NCBI RefSeq assembly: GCF_010672455.1
Contig: NZ_JAAHGO010000002.1
Coordinates: forward strand, 186,001-250,000
Source: Okeania sp. SIO2C9
GTDB lineage: Bacteria > Cyanobacteriota > Cyanobacteriia > Cyanobacteriales > Microcoleaceae
Direction: 5' to 3'
Length of the DNA stretch: 64,000 nt
The notes under the pieces are model-generated. The model searched no databases. It was not told where the DNA came from and was given only the letters and a program-made list of their open reading frames with translations. The translations under genes and the position numbers were made by a program. Shown here piece after piece: positions 19,882 through 30,218 of this stretch (position 1 is its first letter; each line of letters begins with the position of its first letter).

Positions 19882-20196
19882 CTAACGAATTAAATCAGCA
19901 AAACTATAAGTGCTAAGAATTAATAATAGTAAAGCTGTGAATTGGGCAGCTTGTATTTGAGGAGATGGTGCAAGTGCTTCTCTCACCAAAATAGAAATAG
20001 AAGAACCCATTACATAACTCAAACATAATACTAAATATTGCCATTTATCTGTAAGACTCCAACACAATAGTAATATTATGGCAAAGACTAACATTATTAA
20101 CTCGACAAAGCCCGGTGGATTATATTGTATTCCACTCCTAATATTTTGGCACCAAAGTTGTAAAATTCTCATATTTTTGGCATTCAATAAAATCAC
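19882..20196 (-). CDS. Small predicted membrane protein, unknown
   Basis: Up to 104 residues; I do not recognise a family. Three hydrophobic segments are visible: LIMLVFAIILLLCWSL, WQYLVLCLSYVMGSSISI and FTALLLLILSTYSF. Between them is a loop LVREALAPSPQIQAAQ. The second ATG (20172, MRILQLWCQNI) is an equally good start. It lies between the BDLP pseudogene and a repeat-rich spacer. It could be a real small inner-membrane gene, because the hydrophobic pattern is regular, but no homologue is known to me. Confidence 0.55.
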   Translation of the reverse strand: MILLNAKNMRILQLWCQNIRSGIQYNPPGFVELIMLVFAIILLLCWSLTDKWQYLVLCLSYVMGSSISILVREALAPSPQIQAAQFTALLLLILSTYSFADLIR

Positions 20197-20337
20197 AAAA
20201 TTCCCATTAATTGCCAGAAAAAGATGGATAGCATTTTGACTTTGCTAGCAATTATTTTCCGGACAGGTTGATACAATTAATATTAACAAAATTTATGGAG
20301 TAGTAAATTTAATATATTTTACTATTTTTTTTGTGTT

Positions 20338-20477
20338 ATATCAAGTCCGGCAGCATCAATATTATAAATAATTCAAGCATCTTGCTCGCAATTAAGGAAC
20401 AGAAAAGAAATTTTTAAATCAGGAAAAAGTAGATATTTCCCAAGTTTTTATCTAAACAATACCAACAGACATGATAT
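20338..20477. mobile_element. MITE-6 copy
   Basis: ATATCAAGTCCGG ... CAGACATGATAT, 140 bp, with a single T on each outer side. No ORF. Confidence 0.65.
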
Positions 20478-20513
20478 TTTTTATAGCAAAACGGTACTTG
20501 AAAGCAAAAAAAT

Positions 20514-20620
20514 GGGTGCATCTCATATTTGCAAAAATACTATTTTCCTATATATTCCCAGATGAGCTGTTGCCTAAAAGCGATAAATTTTTGGCTTTAT
20601 TCACGCATTGAGATGCACCC
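20514..20620. mobile_element. MITE-8
   Basis: 107 bp with perfect 12-bp inverted ends GGGTGCATCTCA / TGAGATGCACCC. A left-end fragment (GGGTGCATCTCATATTTGC) recurs at 51096. Confidence 0.75.
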
Positions 20621-20703
20621 AAAAAAATTATTTCCACTCGTGCCACAAAAATACTTTTTCATAAGCTGAATATCTAAAAAATTGTGGTTTGTTGCTAAAT
20701 CTA

Positions 20704-20885
20704 ATACCAATTTGAAAAAAGAATGTTACGAATTAATTTGGGCAATTAAAATACTTGATAGGAGATATGCCTTGGACTCAAAAGATAAATTACATAATCA
20801 ACAGTATCAAACCTATTTATTCTGAGGATTCACTCCTAACAAATAACCTATTTATTGGTAGCAAATATTGATCAAATAAGTATAA
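20704..20885. mobile_element. MITE-3 copy 2 (degraded)
   Basis: Starts ATACCAATTTGAAAAAAGAA and keeps the internal blocks CACTCCTAACAAATAACC and TAGCAAATATTGATCAAAT. The right terminus is lost. Confidence 0.6.
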
Positions 20886-20932
20886 CTTGGATTATTTAAT
20901 AATCTAAAAAATTTCTCCAATTCCAAATAATT

Positions 20933-21181
20933 AGGGCTTGCTAAATAAATCTAAAACCATTGACATATAAAGACTTTAGCATTTTTTTGTCGAAAAAAAT
21001 GCCTGGTTTTCAGCTCTTCATGCTTAAAAAGTTAGTATTTTAGGCGCATAGTTGGGCAGAACAATCTTGGGACAATTCTTACCCCTATCTCCTCTAAATT
21101 CCCCGTTCCTCCTGTCTCCTGTCTCCTGTCTCCTTTATCCTGTCTCCTACCCTCACCCATAAGACTTTTTCCGCAAACCCT
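20933..21181. mobile_element. MITE-1 copy 3, reverse orientation
   Basis: AGGGCTTGCTAA ... TCCGCAAACCCT, with AATT on both flanks. Heptamers appear as (GTCTCCT)n. Confidence 0.85.
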
Positions 21182-21463
21182 AATTATAAATACCACTACC
21201 TGCACCAAATTAATTTAACATTTGTAAGTAGGGAGTAGAAAATATCGGAGTCGAGAATAAAAAATATACTCATATACTTGAGCAGCACAGCTAAAAATAA
21301 TTTTTCCTACTGGACAGACACATCTAAAATTGTGCCCTGCGATGGATTGTTAAATAGCCTTCACAGCTTAGATTTTAGCCGTAATGGCGCACCCTACAAT
21401 ATTCAAAATCAAAAATACAAACTATAGCAACCAAAAATCAAAAATTTTTTTTCTTCTGCCCTC

Positions 21464-22132
21464 TCATAACCACTCAGTCTGTTGCTGAAGACAAGCCAAA
21501 GCAACCTCAGTTTCCACCTGAGAAAACTCAGCATAGAATCGACTCACACTCAAAAAAGGCTGAGGAGTTTCCAATACAATTAAGCGATCGCAACAATCTG
21601 CCAAAGATTTAATCAATTCTGGAGGGGCAACTGGCACAGATATCCAGACAGCATTCGGCTTCTGCAACTTAATAGACTTTAACGCAGCTATCATCGTCAT
21701 ACCCGTAGCAATTCCATCATCAACTAAAATTACTAACCTACCTAGAGGAATAACTTCAGGCTTTCCACCACTGAGACATTCTAATTGAGACTGTGCTTTT
21801 TCCCTTGCTCTTTCAATTATAGTCTTTTGGACTTGTAAATTGCGTGGTTTGTGCCTCGACCACACAATACAACCATCCGCTGTCACAGCACCAAGAGCCA
21901 ATTCTGGATTATCCGGTAAAGTAATTTTCTTCGCCACCACCACACTCAAAGGACAACCCAACCGACGCGCAATAGTTACTGCTACTGGCAACCCCCCTCT
22001 TGGTAGACCATAGACAATAGGCTTAATCATCAACTCAGTAGTCAAATTCATTTGACAGAAATCTGAAAAAATAACCTCGGCCAATTTTTCTCCAGCATCA
22101 GTGCGGTCTCGAAATATGGGAATAGATGACAT
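21464..22132 (-). CDS. Predicted phosphoribosyltransferase (COG1926 type)
   Basis: A 222-residue protein with a type I phosphoribosyltransferase fold. The PRPP-binding motif reads VILVDDGIATGMTMIAAL, and the N-terminal part has the DRTDAGEKLA and GLPRGGLPVA segments typical of this uncharacterised family. Relatives are found singly in many cyanobacteria; the base or nucleotide substrate is unknown. GGAG nine bases before the ATG supports the start. No purine or pyrimidine salvage gene adjoins it. Confidence 0.88.
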   Translation of the reverse strand: MSSIPIFRDRTDAGEKLAEVIFSDFCQMNLTTELMIKPIVYGLPRGGLPVAVTIARRLGCPLSVVVAKKITLPDNPELALGAVTADGCIVWSRHKPRNLQVQKTIIERAREKAQSQLECLSGGKPEVIPLGRLVILVDDGIATGMTMIAALKSIKLQKPNAVWISVPVAPPELIKSLADCCDRLIVLETPQPFLSVSRFYAEFSQVETEVALACLQQQTEWL

Positions 22133-22179
22133 AATTTTCTCCAGCTACTGGCACTTACCAATGGATAATTGATAATTGA

Positions 22180-22500
22180 TAATTAATCGAATCTGGGTTT
22201 AAAGTCTCTCCTGTTAAGGAGAAAAAAACGGTTGAGGGATGGCGTTTGCTATCGCAAAGCTGCGCTAACAGCGGAGCGGCTCTGATAAGAGCGGTCTCCT
22301 CGCCATATCCAATCAACCAAGACAGCGGTCGTTTGCTTTGCAACGCTGGCGCGAAACGCGCATCTCGGAACGGAGTTCTATCTTCTGAGTTTCCCGTAGG
22401 GTGGGATGGTGAGGTCTCCTAGCTGTCCGACCATCGACCAAGATAAGAAATCAGATTTCCTGATATTCAATTCCGTAATGGTTAAAACCCGAGGTAATTA
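22180..22500. repeat. REP-2 element, copy 3 (long form)
   Basis: GGGTTTAAAGTCTCTCC ... GGTTAAAACCCGAGGTAATTA, with extra GC-rich filler including TATCGCAAAGCTGCGCTAACAG and GTAGGGTGGGATGG. Confidence 0.7.
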
Positions 22501-22607
22501 TCCATTATCAATTAATGAAATTTTACCGAATGGCCTTTAAGTTGAGACTTTCTACCCAAAATTTTAGAGTAAATATATAGTAGCAATTGATTCCTAAATC
22601 TCCTTTC

Positions 22608-23336
22608 ATGTCTAACGAAAAACAACTTAGTCTCTTTGACTGGTCAAATAATAATGATTATTCAGAATCTACCTCTGATTCAGACTTCGACTCCAACCTC
22701 ATTCCCACAGACGCTAAAATTCCAATTCCATCAGAAACATATCAAACAATGGAACAAATAGCAGTCCATTGTAACCAATGTTGCAGATGTGAACTAGGAC
22801 AAAACCGTACTAATGCTGTCATTGGTAGAGGCAACCCCCAGGCAGAAATTATGATTATTGGCGAAGCACCCGGTCAAAATGAAGACGAACAAGGTTTACC
22901 ATTCGTTGGTAGGTCTGGGCAACTGCTGGACAAAATTTTGGAGTCGGTGGAGCTAAGTAGCGATCGCCACGTTTATATTTCTAATGCTATTAGATGTCGG
23001 CCACCTGAAAATCGGACTCCGACAACTCAAGAAATAGAAGCTTGTAAACCATACTTACTAGAGCAAATACGTCTTGTAGACCCGAAAATTATTCTTTTAA
23101 CTGGAGCAACGGCAGTTAAAGCTTTGACTGGTGAGAAACGAGGTATTACTAAAATTAGAGGCCAATGGCTGGAATGGGAAGGACGACTTTGTATGCCCAT
23201 TTTTCATCCAGCTTATCTTTTGCGTAACCCTTCTAGGGAACCGGGAAAACCAAAGTGGTTAATGTGGCAAGATATTCAGGCAGTTAAACAAAAATTAGAT
23301 GAATTAGAAGGTGAAAATAATTCTATAGATTTTTGA
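22608..23336 (+). CDS. Uracil-DNA glycosylase, family 4 (Fe-S)
   Basis: Removes uracil from DNA as the first step of base excision repair. The 242-residue product has the family 4 motifs GEAPGQNEDEQG (motif 1) and HPAYLLRNP (motif 3). It also has Cys residues placed for a 4Fe-4S cluster (CNQCCRCELG near residue 53, then CRPPENRTP and the Cys of EACKPYL). The first 45 residues are an acidic low-complexity leader. The ATG at 22608 is preferred to the TTG at 22587, which lies in the spacer. The gene is flanked by repeats and stands alone. Confidence 0.93.
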   Translation: MSNEKQLSLFDWSNNNDYSESTSDSDFDSNLIPTDAKIPIPSETYQTMEQIAVHCNQCCRCELGQNRTNAVIGRGNPQAEIMIIGEAPGQNEDEQGLPFVGRSGQLLDKILESVELSSDRHVYISNAIRCRPPENRTPTTQEIEACKPYLLEQIRLVDPKIILLTGATAVKALTGEKRGITKIRGQWLEWEGRLCMPIFHPAYLLRNPSREPGKPKWLMWQDIQAVKQKLDELEGENNSIDF

Positions 23337-23433
23337 ACAAGGAGCTAGAAAAAGTCGAGGAATTCACCCCAACTAATTCAAACTTTGTGCCAGACGGCTT
23401 AAGAATTAGCCTCTCTAGAGACAGAATAATTTG

Positions 23434-23667
23434 TTAAATTTTTGGTAGAGGTATTTCAATCAATTTATTCTTTGAAGATAAACCCGATTTAATTGTAATT
23501 TCTGATTTTTTCACATTAAACTTTTTTGCCAATAATTTGATTAATTCTTGATTAGCTTTACCATCTACTGGTGGAGACTTCAAACATATTTTGAAGCTAC
23601 CATCTGCTTCAGTTTCAATACTTTGTTGTTTAGAACTTGGTTTAATTTTTACTTGAAAAATAGCCAT
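23434..23667 (-). CDS. DUF167 (YggU-like) protein
   Basis: A 77-residue member of the DUF167 family (YggU/UPF0235). The signature is [20 protein letters not shown] followed by IEIPLPKI. The family is widespread and of unknown function, with a small alpha/beta fold. No Shine-Dalgarno is seen. A frameshifted second copy lies 0.5 kb upstream on the same strand, and fragments of its first codons are repeated further on. Confidence 0.9.
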   Translation of the reverse strand: MAIFQVKIKPSSKQQSIETEADGSFKICLKSPPVDGKANQELIKLLAKKFNVKKSEITIKSGLSSKNKLIEIPLPKI

Positions 23668-23738
23668 TTATAGATAGCGGTTATTTATTGATGATAATTT
23701 GAGCAGGAATATATGATTTAGAGTCGATAATTACCGAA

Positions 23739-23826
23739 TAATTAAGTTTTAAAACCTCTCCTTTAAAGGAGAAAGAAAAAAAATCACGCTCCGTGTCAAT
23801 CCTATCTGTTTTCAAGGAGAGGTAAT
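23739..23826. repeat. REP-2 short form
   Basis: TTAAGTTTTAAAACCTCTCC ... TTTTCAAGGAGAGGTAATTA, the same short layout as 8691-8779. Confidence 0.65.
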
Positions 23827-23984
23827 TAATTATTAATTGTTGAACACTTAGCCTCCTCTGTTCTGAATTATCACCTATGACAGCTTCGGTGTGCGACTTT
23901 TTCCCAATAAATACAAAGTTTCCTCAAATAAAAGTACTATGACGAAAGCTGAAAATTGATTTAATTAAGTAAAAAAGAAGTACT

Positions 23985-24116
23985 TATTAGATTTTGGCAA
24001 TGAATTTATTGATTTTCAGACAGCTCAAGATAAATTTCTTAAAGCTTGAAATAACGTAGTTTCGTCAATACATAAAATGACACAATTTAAAATGAAATAG
24101 CCTTGGTTTCTGGTAG
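23985..24116. mobile_element. MITE-9 copy 1 (partly degraded)
   Basis: The reverse complement matches 33628-33765: GTCATTTTATGTATTGAC, then GTCTGAAAATCAATAAATT. It ends exactly where the DUF167 pseudogene loses its stop codon region. Confidence 0.65.
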
Positions 24117-24336
24117 AGGTAATTCAATCAATTTATTCTTGGAAGATAAACCCGGTTTAATCGTCATTTCTAATTTTTTCACATTCAACTTTTTTGCCCA
24201 TAGTTTGATTAATTCTTGATTAGCTTTACCATTTACTGGCGGAGACTTCAAACAAAGTATTTAAACTGCCATCTGCTTCAGCTTCAATACTTTGTTGTAG
24301 AGAATTCCGTGGAACTTTTACTTGGAAAATAGCCAT
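24116..24336 (-). pseudogene. Frameshifted DUF167 duplicate
   Basis: Starts MAIFQVKVPRNSLQQSIEAE, very close to the intact DUF167 gene at 23667. A one-base insertion after ADGSL shifts the frame, but the rest still aligns at DNA level up to the ACCTCTACC end. The 3' end is cut by MITE-9. The start region seeds a 139-bp tandem array upstream. Confidence 0.88.
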
Positions 24337-25030
24337 AATTAAATTGCCAATCAAAATCTCCATACATTCCACCAGAAAATTAATAGTTCATTCCTCATCC
24401 TGTCTCCTGAATCTTCTGTTATTCAATACTTTGTTGTAGAGAATTCCGTTAAGCTTTTACTTAGAAAATAACCATAATTAAATTGCCAATCAAAATCTTC
24501 ATAAAATCCACCAAAAAATTAATAGTTCATTCCTCATACTATCTCCTAAATCTTCTGTTATTCAATACTGTGTTGTAGAGAATTCCGTTAAACTTTTACT
24601 GGGAAAATAGCCATAATTAAATTGCCAATCAAAATCTTCATAAAATCCACCAAAAAATTAATAGTTCATTCCTCATCCTGTCTTCTGAATCTTCTGTTAT
24701 TCAATACTTTGTTGTGGAGAATTCCGTTAAACTTTTACTTGGAAAATAACCAGAATTAGGGCTTGCTGAAAAAGTCTTATGGGTAAGGGTAGGAGACAGG
24801 AGACAAGAGACAGGATAAATGGGAATTATAGAGGAGGTAGGAGTCAGAATTTTCCCAAGATTATTCTGCACAACTATGAGCCTAAAATGCTTATTTTTTC
24901 AACCATTACGACCTAAAAGCTTGGTTTTTTTTAAACTAAAAAATGCTAAAAACTTTATATGTTAATGCTTTTATATTTAATTAGCAAACCCTAATTAAAT
25001 TACCAATAACAATCTCCATACATTCAACTG
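24283..25030. repeat. 139-bp tandem array of the DUF167 pseudogene start region
   Basis: TTCAATACTTTGTTG recurs at 24283, 24422, 24561 and 24700, a constant 139-bp period. Each unit holds the pseudogene's start-codon region on the minus strand plus upstream DNA. The fourth unit is split by a MITE-1 insertion. Confidence 0.9.
24758..24992. mobile_element. MITE-1 copy 4, in a tandem-repeat unit
   Basis: AGGGCTTGCTGA ... TTAGCAAACCCT, with AATT on both flanks. The other repeat units read CATAATTAAATTGCC at this place and so show the empty site with a single AATT. Confidence 0.92.
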
Positions 25031-25163
25031 TAAAGGTAAGATATAGCAGCCACAATTACTATATTTGACATATCAAAAGCTTAAAGATATGACATCTTCT
25101 GAGTTTTACTTATCTCCTAGATAACTAAAGCCTTCTTTTTTATTCCTTCTTCCTTCTGCCATA

Positions 25164-25721
25164 TCATTCCTCATTCTGGCTCTTGACTTCTGTCTCCTGA
25201 CTCCTATCTTCAAAATAACATTTTTCTAACCAAACTCTAATACCTCTAGCAAATACTCCATTACTACTATCTTCTGCTTGTCGTGGTAAATTTCCTGGGA
25301 AACTTTCTTCTATAGAAAACATATTAACTAACTCCCATTTTCTCTGACTTTTCCTCAGAAATAGCCAATGAAATTGTTGTAATTCAACTACCTGACTATC
25401 TCGATATTGCCTTTCTAAAGTTGTCAGAAAAATTTGATTAATATCCTCCTGAAAAAAAGGCATATCATCTATCGGTAAAGGTTCAAATTCAGGACGACCT
25501 GCTATAACTATATTCCGTTCTAAATAATCTTCATTTGATTGGCGATCGCGTTGAATTTCACGATTAACATAACCAGGTAAATCTAATATTAAATCTGTGG
25601 CTAGAATTTCTAAATCGTCAGAGTTTTCTGGGCAAGTAGATTTTGGTTTAGGTGGCTCTGTTGATTCTATTTTTTCTATTCTAGGTTTTCTAGGTCTTAT
25701 AGGTCGTCTTTTTCTGACCAT
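25164..25721 (-). CDS. Conserved cyanobacterial protein, unknown function
   Basis: 185 residues from the ATG at 25721 (MVRKRRPIRPRKP). A longer frame to 25829 adds a hydrophobic leader that looks like chance coding in AT-rich spacer. The N-terminus is strongly basic and Pro-rich. It is followed by an acidic middle (NSDDLEILATDLILDLPGYV) and the segment QQFHWLFLRKSQRKWELVNMF, which resembles a beta-rich domain common to uncharacterised cyanobacterial proteins. No motif for catalysis is seen. The last residues (SQETEVKSQ) fall in an AGGAGTCAGGAGAC repeat, so the C-terminus may have been reset by repeat DNA. Confidence 0.7.
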   Translation of the reverse strand: MVRKRRPIRPRKPRIEKIESTEPPKPKSTCPENSDDLEILATDLILDLPGYVNREIQRDRQSNEDYLERNIVIAGRPEFEPLPIDDMPFFQEDINQIFLTTLERQYRDSQVVELQQFHWLFLRKSQRKWELVNMFSIEESFPGNLPRQAEDSSNGVFARGIRVWLEKCYFEDRSQETEVKSQNEE

Positions 25722-26001
25722 CAAATAATTGTCAATAGTCAAAAATAGGGAATTAGGTAAAGATAAATTGTCACTGACTGTACTAATAATCGTGATTATA
25801 GAAATGAATATTTTCAAATAAAATAGCATTCAACTTTAGGATCTTCAGATTGATATTTCCCTGAAAGTTATCATGTATGAAAAATATTTACTTTTCAGTA
25901 GTTTTTCCTAATAATTTAATAAGTTTGAGGATTTGAGAATTTCCTAACATTAATAGCGACTGCTATAGCAATATTTTTGTAATTGTTATCAGGGGTAGGT
26001 T

Positions 26002-26175
26002 ATACCATTAAAAAAAAGAATGTTACAAATAATAGGTATAACTAAAAGACACATATAAAATATGTTCCTTTGAGAAGAAAGAGAATTTCTGACCTAAAAC
26101 TGTTATTGAAGCCATTTATTCTGACTCCTAAGAAATACCCTAGCTATTTGTAGCAAACATTTATCAAATTGGTAT
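26002..26175. mobile_element. MITE-3 copy 1 (most complete)
   Basis: 174 bp, starting ATACCATTAAAAAAAAG and ending TATCAAATTGGTAT. Imperfect inverted ends extend about 30 bp, to TACAAATA on one side and TATTTGTA on the other. Confidence 0.75.
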
Positions 26176-26186
26176 TAGAAGTGAAA

Positions 26187-26277
26187 TAGGACTTACGCAG
26201 ATACGCTATATATAGCGATCAAAACTATTGTCCAATAGTAAATGAACTCTATACATAGTGCCTTTGCGTAAGTCCTG
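26187..26277. mobile_element. MITE-7 copy 1
   Basis: 91 bp with inverted ends TAGGACTTACGCA and TGCGTAAGTCCTG, flanked by the 5-bp duplication TGAAA. Confidence 0.88.
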
Positions 26278-26488
26278 TGAAAGCTATCTTTCATTTTATT
26301 AAGCTCAAAAAAATCGAAAGATATTTAGCCTTGCATTCTGCCAAAAATCCTGATAGTATGTAATCATTGGGAGGCGTTCGCACCTATGCATGACTTTTTA
26401 TTCAACTAAAATCAGAGTACTATCTATCTGAAGTGACGTTTGAAACAATCGAGCATCAAACATAGCAATACTTTGAATAAAACGCCCC

Positions 26489-27193
26489 TTAAATTTCCTG
26501 ACAAATCCGCTCCAAAGCCCCTTTTGGGTCAGCAGCAGCAGTAATAGGTCGGCCAATAACAAGATAATCAGCACCAGCTTTAATGGCCTGAGCAGGAGTA
26601 AGCGATCGCTTCTGGTCTCCTTTCTCTGCCCAAGTTGGCCTCACTCCCGGACAAACCAACACAAAATCATCACCACAAACCCGTCTTAACTGTTCCACCT
26701 CTTGAGGAGAACAAACCGCCCCACCTAAACCAGATTCCTGAGCCAACAAAGCCATCTGCAAAGCATACTCTGGCAACTCCAGAGGAATTTTGAGGTCAAA
26801 AGCCACATCACGAGAAGTCAAACTGGTCAAAATAGTAATAGCGATTAACCTAGGTGGGTTTTCTCCTGTAGCCTTTGCCCCTTCCACAACAGCTTCTTGA
26901 GCAGCAGTCAAAGCAACTCTGCCAGCAGTAGAATGGATGGTCAACAGATCGACACCATAACTAGCAGCAGCTCGACAAGCTCCAGCAACAGTATTAGGAA
27001 TATCGTGAAACTTTAAATCCAGAAAAATCCGCTTCTGACGTTCTTTGAGAATTGAGATAATTTTAGGGCCACAACTAACAAACAATTCTAGACCGACTTT
27101 CCACCAGATTATTTCCGGTAATTGGTCTATCAGAGCGATCGCTGCTGTCTCAGTCGGAACATCCAACGGGACAATAATTTTATCAATATTCAT
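26489..27193 (-). CDS. pyrF: Orotidine-5'-phosphate decarboxylase
   Basis: Last step of de novo UMP synthesis. The 234-residue product has the OMP decarboxylase barrel motifs: IIVPLDVPT at the start, then [13 protein letters not shown] (catalytic Lys and Asp cluster), LTIHS, VCPGVRP and [12 protein letters not shown] (phosphate-binding). The ATG at 27193 is chosen. The longer frame to 27250 would begin in the 155-bp repeat and has no counterpart in the family. It lies downstream of tyrS on the same strand, with the 155-bp array filling the gap, so any co-transcript would carry the array as its leader. Confidence 0.95.
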   Translation of the reverse strand: MNIDKIIVPLDVPTETAAIALIDQLPEIIWWKVGLELFVSCGPKIISILKERQKRIFLDLKFHDIPNTVAGACRAAASYGVDLLTIHSTAGRVALTAAQEAVVEGAKATGENPPRLIAITILTSLTSRDVAFDLKIPLELPEYALQMALLAQESGLGGAVCSPQEVEQLRRVCGDDFVLVCPGVRPTWAEKGDQKRSLTPAQAIKAGADYLVIGRPITAAADPKGALERICQEI

Positions 27194-27212
27194 CACTTTC
27201 GTTACAATTGAA

Positions 27213-28488
27213 AAGTTATAGTTTAAGTACTTGCAGAATATTTTGCACAATTCTCACTCATCTATATTTTATTTTCGGCAATCAAACAAAAAACTAAGAC
27301 GTTATAGTTTTGAAGAATTTTCACATCGAGAATTTCTCCTCCATCAGAGTCAGAATTTTTATCTACTAATTTTTTTAGACCATAAGTCTAAGGAAAAGTA
27401 TGGATTAATTCTCACTCATCTATATTTTATTTTCGGCAATCAAACAAAAAACTAAGACGTTATAGTTTTGAATAATTTTCACATCGAGAATTTCTCCTCC
27501 ATCTGAGTCAGAATTTTTATCTACTAATTTTTTCCGACCATGAGTCTAAGGAAAAGTATGGATTAATTCTCACTCATCTATATTTTCGGGTATTCAAACA
27601 AAAAAACTAAGACGTTATAGTTTTGAATAATTTTCACATCGAGAATTTCCCCTCCATCTGAGTCAGAATTTTTCCCTACTGATTTTTTCAGACCATGATT
27701 CTAAGCATTAAGTATGAGAAATTTTCAGTTGTTTAATTCCCGGCAGTCAAACAAAAAACTAAGACGTTATAGTTTTGAATAATTTTCACATCGAGAATTT
27801 CTCCTACATCTGAGTCAGAATTTTTATCTACTAATTTTTTCCGACCATGAGTCTAAGCAAAAGTATTGATGAATTCTCAGTCATCTATATTTTCGGCAAT
27901 CAAACAAAAACTAAGACGTTATAGTTTTAAATAATTTGCACCAACAGAATTTCCCCTTCATCAGAGTCAGAATTTTTATCTACTAATTTTTTCAGACTAT
28001 GAGTCTAAGCAAAAGTATTGATGAATTCTCAGTCATCTATATTTTCTGGTATTCAAACAAAAAAACTAAGACGTTGTAGTTTTGAATGATTTCCACCTCC
28101 AGATTTTCTCCTTCCTCTGAGTCAGAATTTTTGCCTACTAAATTTTTCCGACTGTGAGTTTGAGCAAAAGTATTGATGAATTCTCAGTCATCTATATTTT
28201 CTGGTATTCAAACAAAAAAACTAAGACGTTGTAGTTTTGAGTGATTTCCACCTCCAGATTTTCTCCTCCCTCTGAGTCAGAATTTTTGCCTACTAAATTT
28301 TTCCGACTGTGAGTTTGAGCAAAAGTATTGATTAATTTTCAGTGGTCTATTTTCTGGTATTCAAACAAAAAAAACTAAGACGTTGTAGTTTTGAGTGATT
28401 TCCACCTCCAGATTTTCTCCTGCCTCTAAGTCAGAACTTTTGTCTACTAAATTTTTCCGACTGTGAGTTTGAGCAAAAGTATTGATTA
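27213..28488. repeat. Eight-unit tandem array, about 155 bp per unit
   Basis: ACTAAGACGTT recurs at 27293, 27451, 27606, 27758, 27910, 28065, 28220 and 28374 (spacings 152-158 bp). Every unit has the near-palindrome AAAACTAAGACGTTATAGTTTT (arms AAAACTA and TAGTTTT, core ACGT), an AATTTNTCCTNC block and GAGTCAGAA. Units 6-8 share changes such as GTTGTAGTTTTGA and CACCTCCAG, so they were homogenised together. A ninth, worn unit overlaps the pyrF upstream region, and the last unit contains the tyrS stop codon. Confidence 0.93.
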
Positions 28489-29703
28489 CCCCTTCACCAA
28501 GCGAACAAAATTTTTCTTACCCACCCGTAGAACCTTACCATCAAGGTCTGTCGGGGAGTCAAAAGTCAAATTCTGGTCTGAAATACGGTCCTCATCCAAA
28601 CGTACAGCTCCCCCGGCAATTTTTTTCCTAGCTTCAGAACTACTCTTACATAAACCACTAGCACTAACAACATAAAACAACTTCGCTGGAAACTCCACAG
28701 TAGCCAAAGAAAACTCTGGCACTGCCTCAGTTTGACTCATATCTCCCTCAAGCACCACTTTCATAGCCGTTTGTTGAGCTGACAAAGCAACTTCCCTACC
28801 GTGGTACTGAGATGCAATATCCAAAGCCAACAACTTTTGTCTTTCGCGGGGATTTTCCGGCAATTCATCCAGAGATAAATCAGTCAATAATTCAAAATAC
28901 TGTTCTATCTGGTCATCAGGAATTTTTTCCAACTTAGAATACATACTCAGAGGGTCTTCCGATAAACCCACATAATTTCCCAGAGACTTAGACATTTTCT
29001 GTACCCCATCAGTCCCCAACAAAATCGGCATCAATAGACCAAACTGAGTTTTTTTACCAAAATGCCGTTGTAAATCTCGTCCCACAGCAATATTAAACTT
29101 TTGGTCAGTACCCCCCAACTCCACATCAGCATCCACAGCAACAGAATCATAACCTTGCATCAAAGGGTAAAGAAACTCATGGATATAAATTGGGCTTTCC
29201 TGCTGATAACGAAGAGCAAAACCCTCCTTCGCCAACATTTGCCCCACCGTCATTGTTGCCAAAAGTTCCAGAATATTTGCCAAATCTAATTTAGAAAGCC
29301 ATTCTGAGTTGTAGCGAATTTCTAAGCGCCCTGGCGTGTCAAAATCTAATATAGGCCGGACTTGCTCTAAATAAGTTTTAGCATTTTCCCGCACCTGTTC
29401 GGAAGTTAACTGTTTTCGGACTTCAGATTTCCCTGTAGGGTCGCCAATTCTTGCAGTAAAATCTCCGATGATTAATACTGCTGTATGTCCAGCATCCTGA
29501 AAAGCCCGGAGTTTACGAACTGGGATACTATGGCCTAAATGGATATCTGCTCCTGTGGGGTCAATTCCTAATTTAACTCGCAAAGGTCGGTCTGAATTGG
29601 CCAATCTCTGAAGTAAATTTTCATCAGGGTTTGTAGAATCTGGTCTATCTGGAAAAATTTCGCTGATGCCACGACGCAGCCATGTAAATTTATCAGTCAT
29701 CAT
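28486..29703 (-). CDS. tyrS: Tyrosyl-tRNA synthetase
   Basis: A class I synthetase that charges tRNA-Tyr, 405 residues. The HIGH-like motif is [15 protein letters not shown], the Tyr-binding part includes GGTDQKFN, and the KMSKS loop reads [11 protein letters not shown]. The C-terminal S4 RNA-binding domain is present ([17 protein letters not shown] ... [12 protein letters not shown]). A pair of ATGs occurs at the start (29703 and 29700). No ribosome site is evident. The stop codon lies in the 155-bp array. Confidence 0.96.
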   Translation of the reverse strand: MMTDKFTWLRRGISEIFPDRPDSTNPDENLLQRLANSDRPLRVKLGIDPTGADIHLGHSIPVRKLRAFQDAGHTAVLIIGDFTARIGDPTGKSEVRKQLTSEQVRENAKTYLEQVRPILDFDTPGRLEIRYNSEWLSKLDLANILELLATMTVGQMLAKEGFALRYQQESPIYIHEFLYPLMQGYDSVAVDADVELGGTDQKFNIAVGRDLQRHFGKKTQFGLLMPILLGTDGVQKMSKSLGNYVGLSEDPLSMYSKLEKIPDDQIEQYFELLTDLSLDELPENPRERQKLLALDIASQYHGREVALSAQQTAMKVVLEGDMSQTEAVPEFSLATVEFPAKLFYVVSASGLCKSSSEARKKIAGGAVRLDEDRISDQNLTFDSPTDLDGKVLRVGKKNFVRLVKG

Positions 29704-30218
29704 TTAGTTTTAGTTATATTGATATAGCTTTAGTTTGGGGGGTTAAATTAAATTTAGAGCAACTATGGTTTAAGTTATCCAAATCCTATACTTAGTCTTT
29801 AGTCATCTAAGACGCATTGAGATTTTATATTCTATATTCCCTTTCACAAAAAAATTGGACTATATAGTTTAAACGCTGAACAGTTTACAAAGTCAACTGC
29901 TTAATGGCATCTAAGTAAAATGTTATAGAAAAATTCAGTAGATGTAAAAATTATTGTGTTTAAGCTTCCTTAATAATTAAGAATGCTAAAGTAACGTAAA
30001 TTATTTATGAATATAATTCAACCTTATCCTTTCATCTTTTTCCCTATGGTTTTAATATCCCACCGTCACCCCTGGTGTCTACAATTGGTTGTTTCGTAGG
30101 CGCAGAGTGACAACTTTTCAGTATCCCATCCATTTTTCCAGTCCTTCAGTCCTTACTTGTTCCTTATTCAAATATTTAATATACTTTGTAAGCTGAATAA
30201 ATTAAGAAACCCTCGACT

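Noticed and set aside
27231-27455. Plus-strand frame in the 155-bp array
   Set aside because: It covers parts of two repeat units and is not maintained in the other units.
27213-28488. CRISPR array
   Set aside because: Units are about 155 bp and repetitive throughout, with no short repeat/unique spacer pattern and no cas genes.
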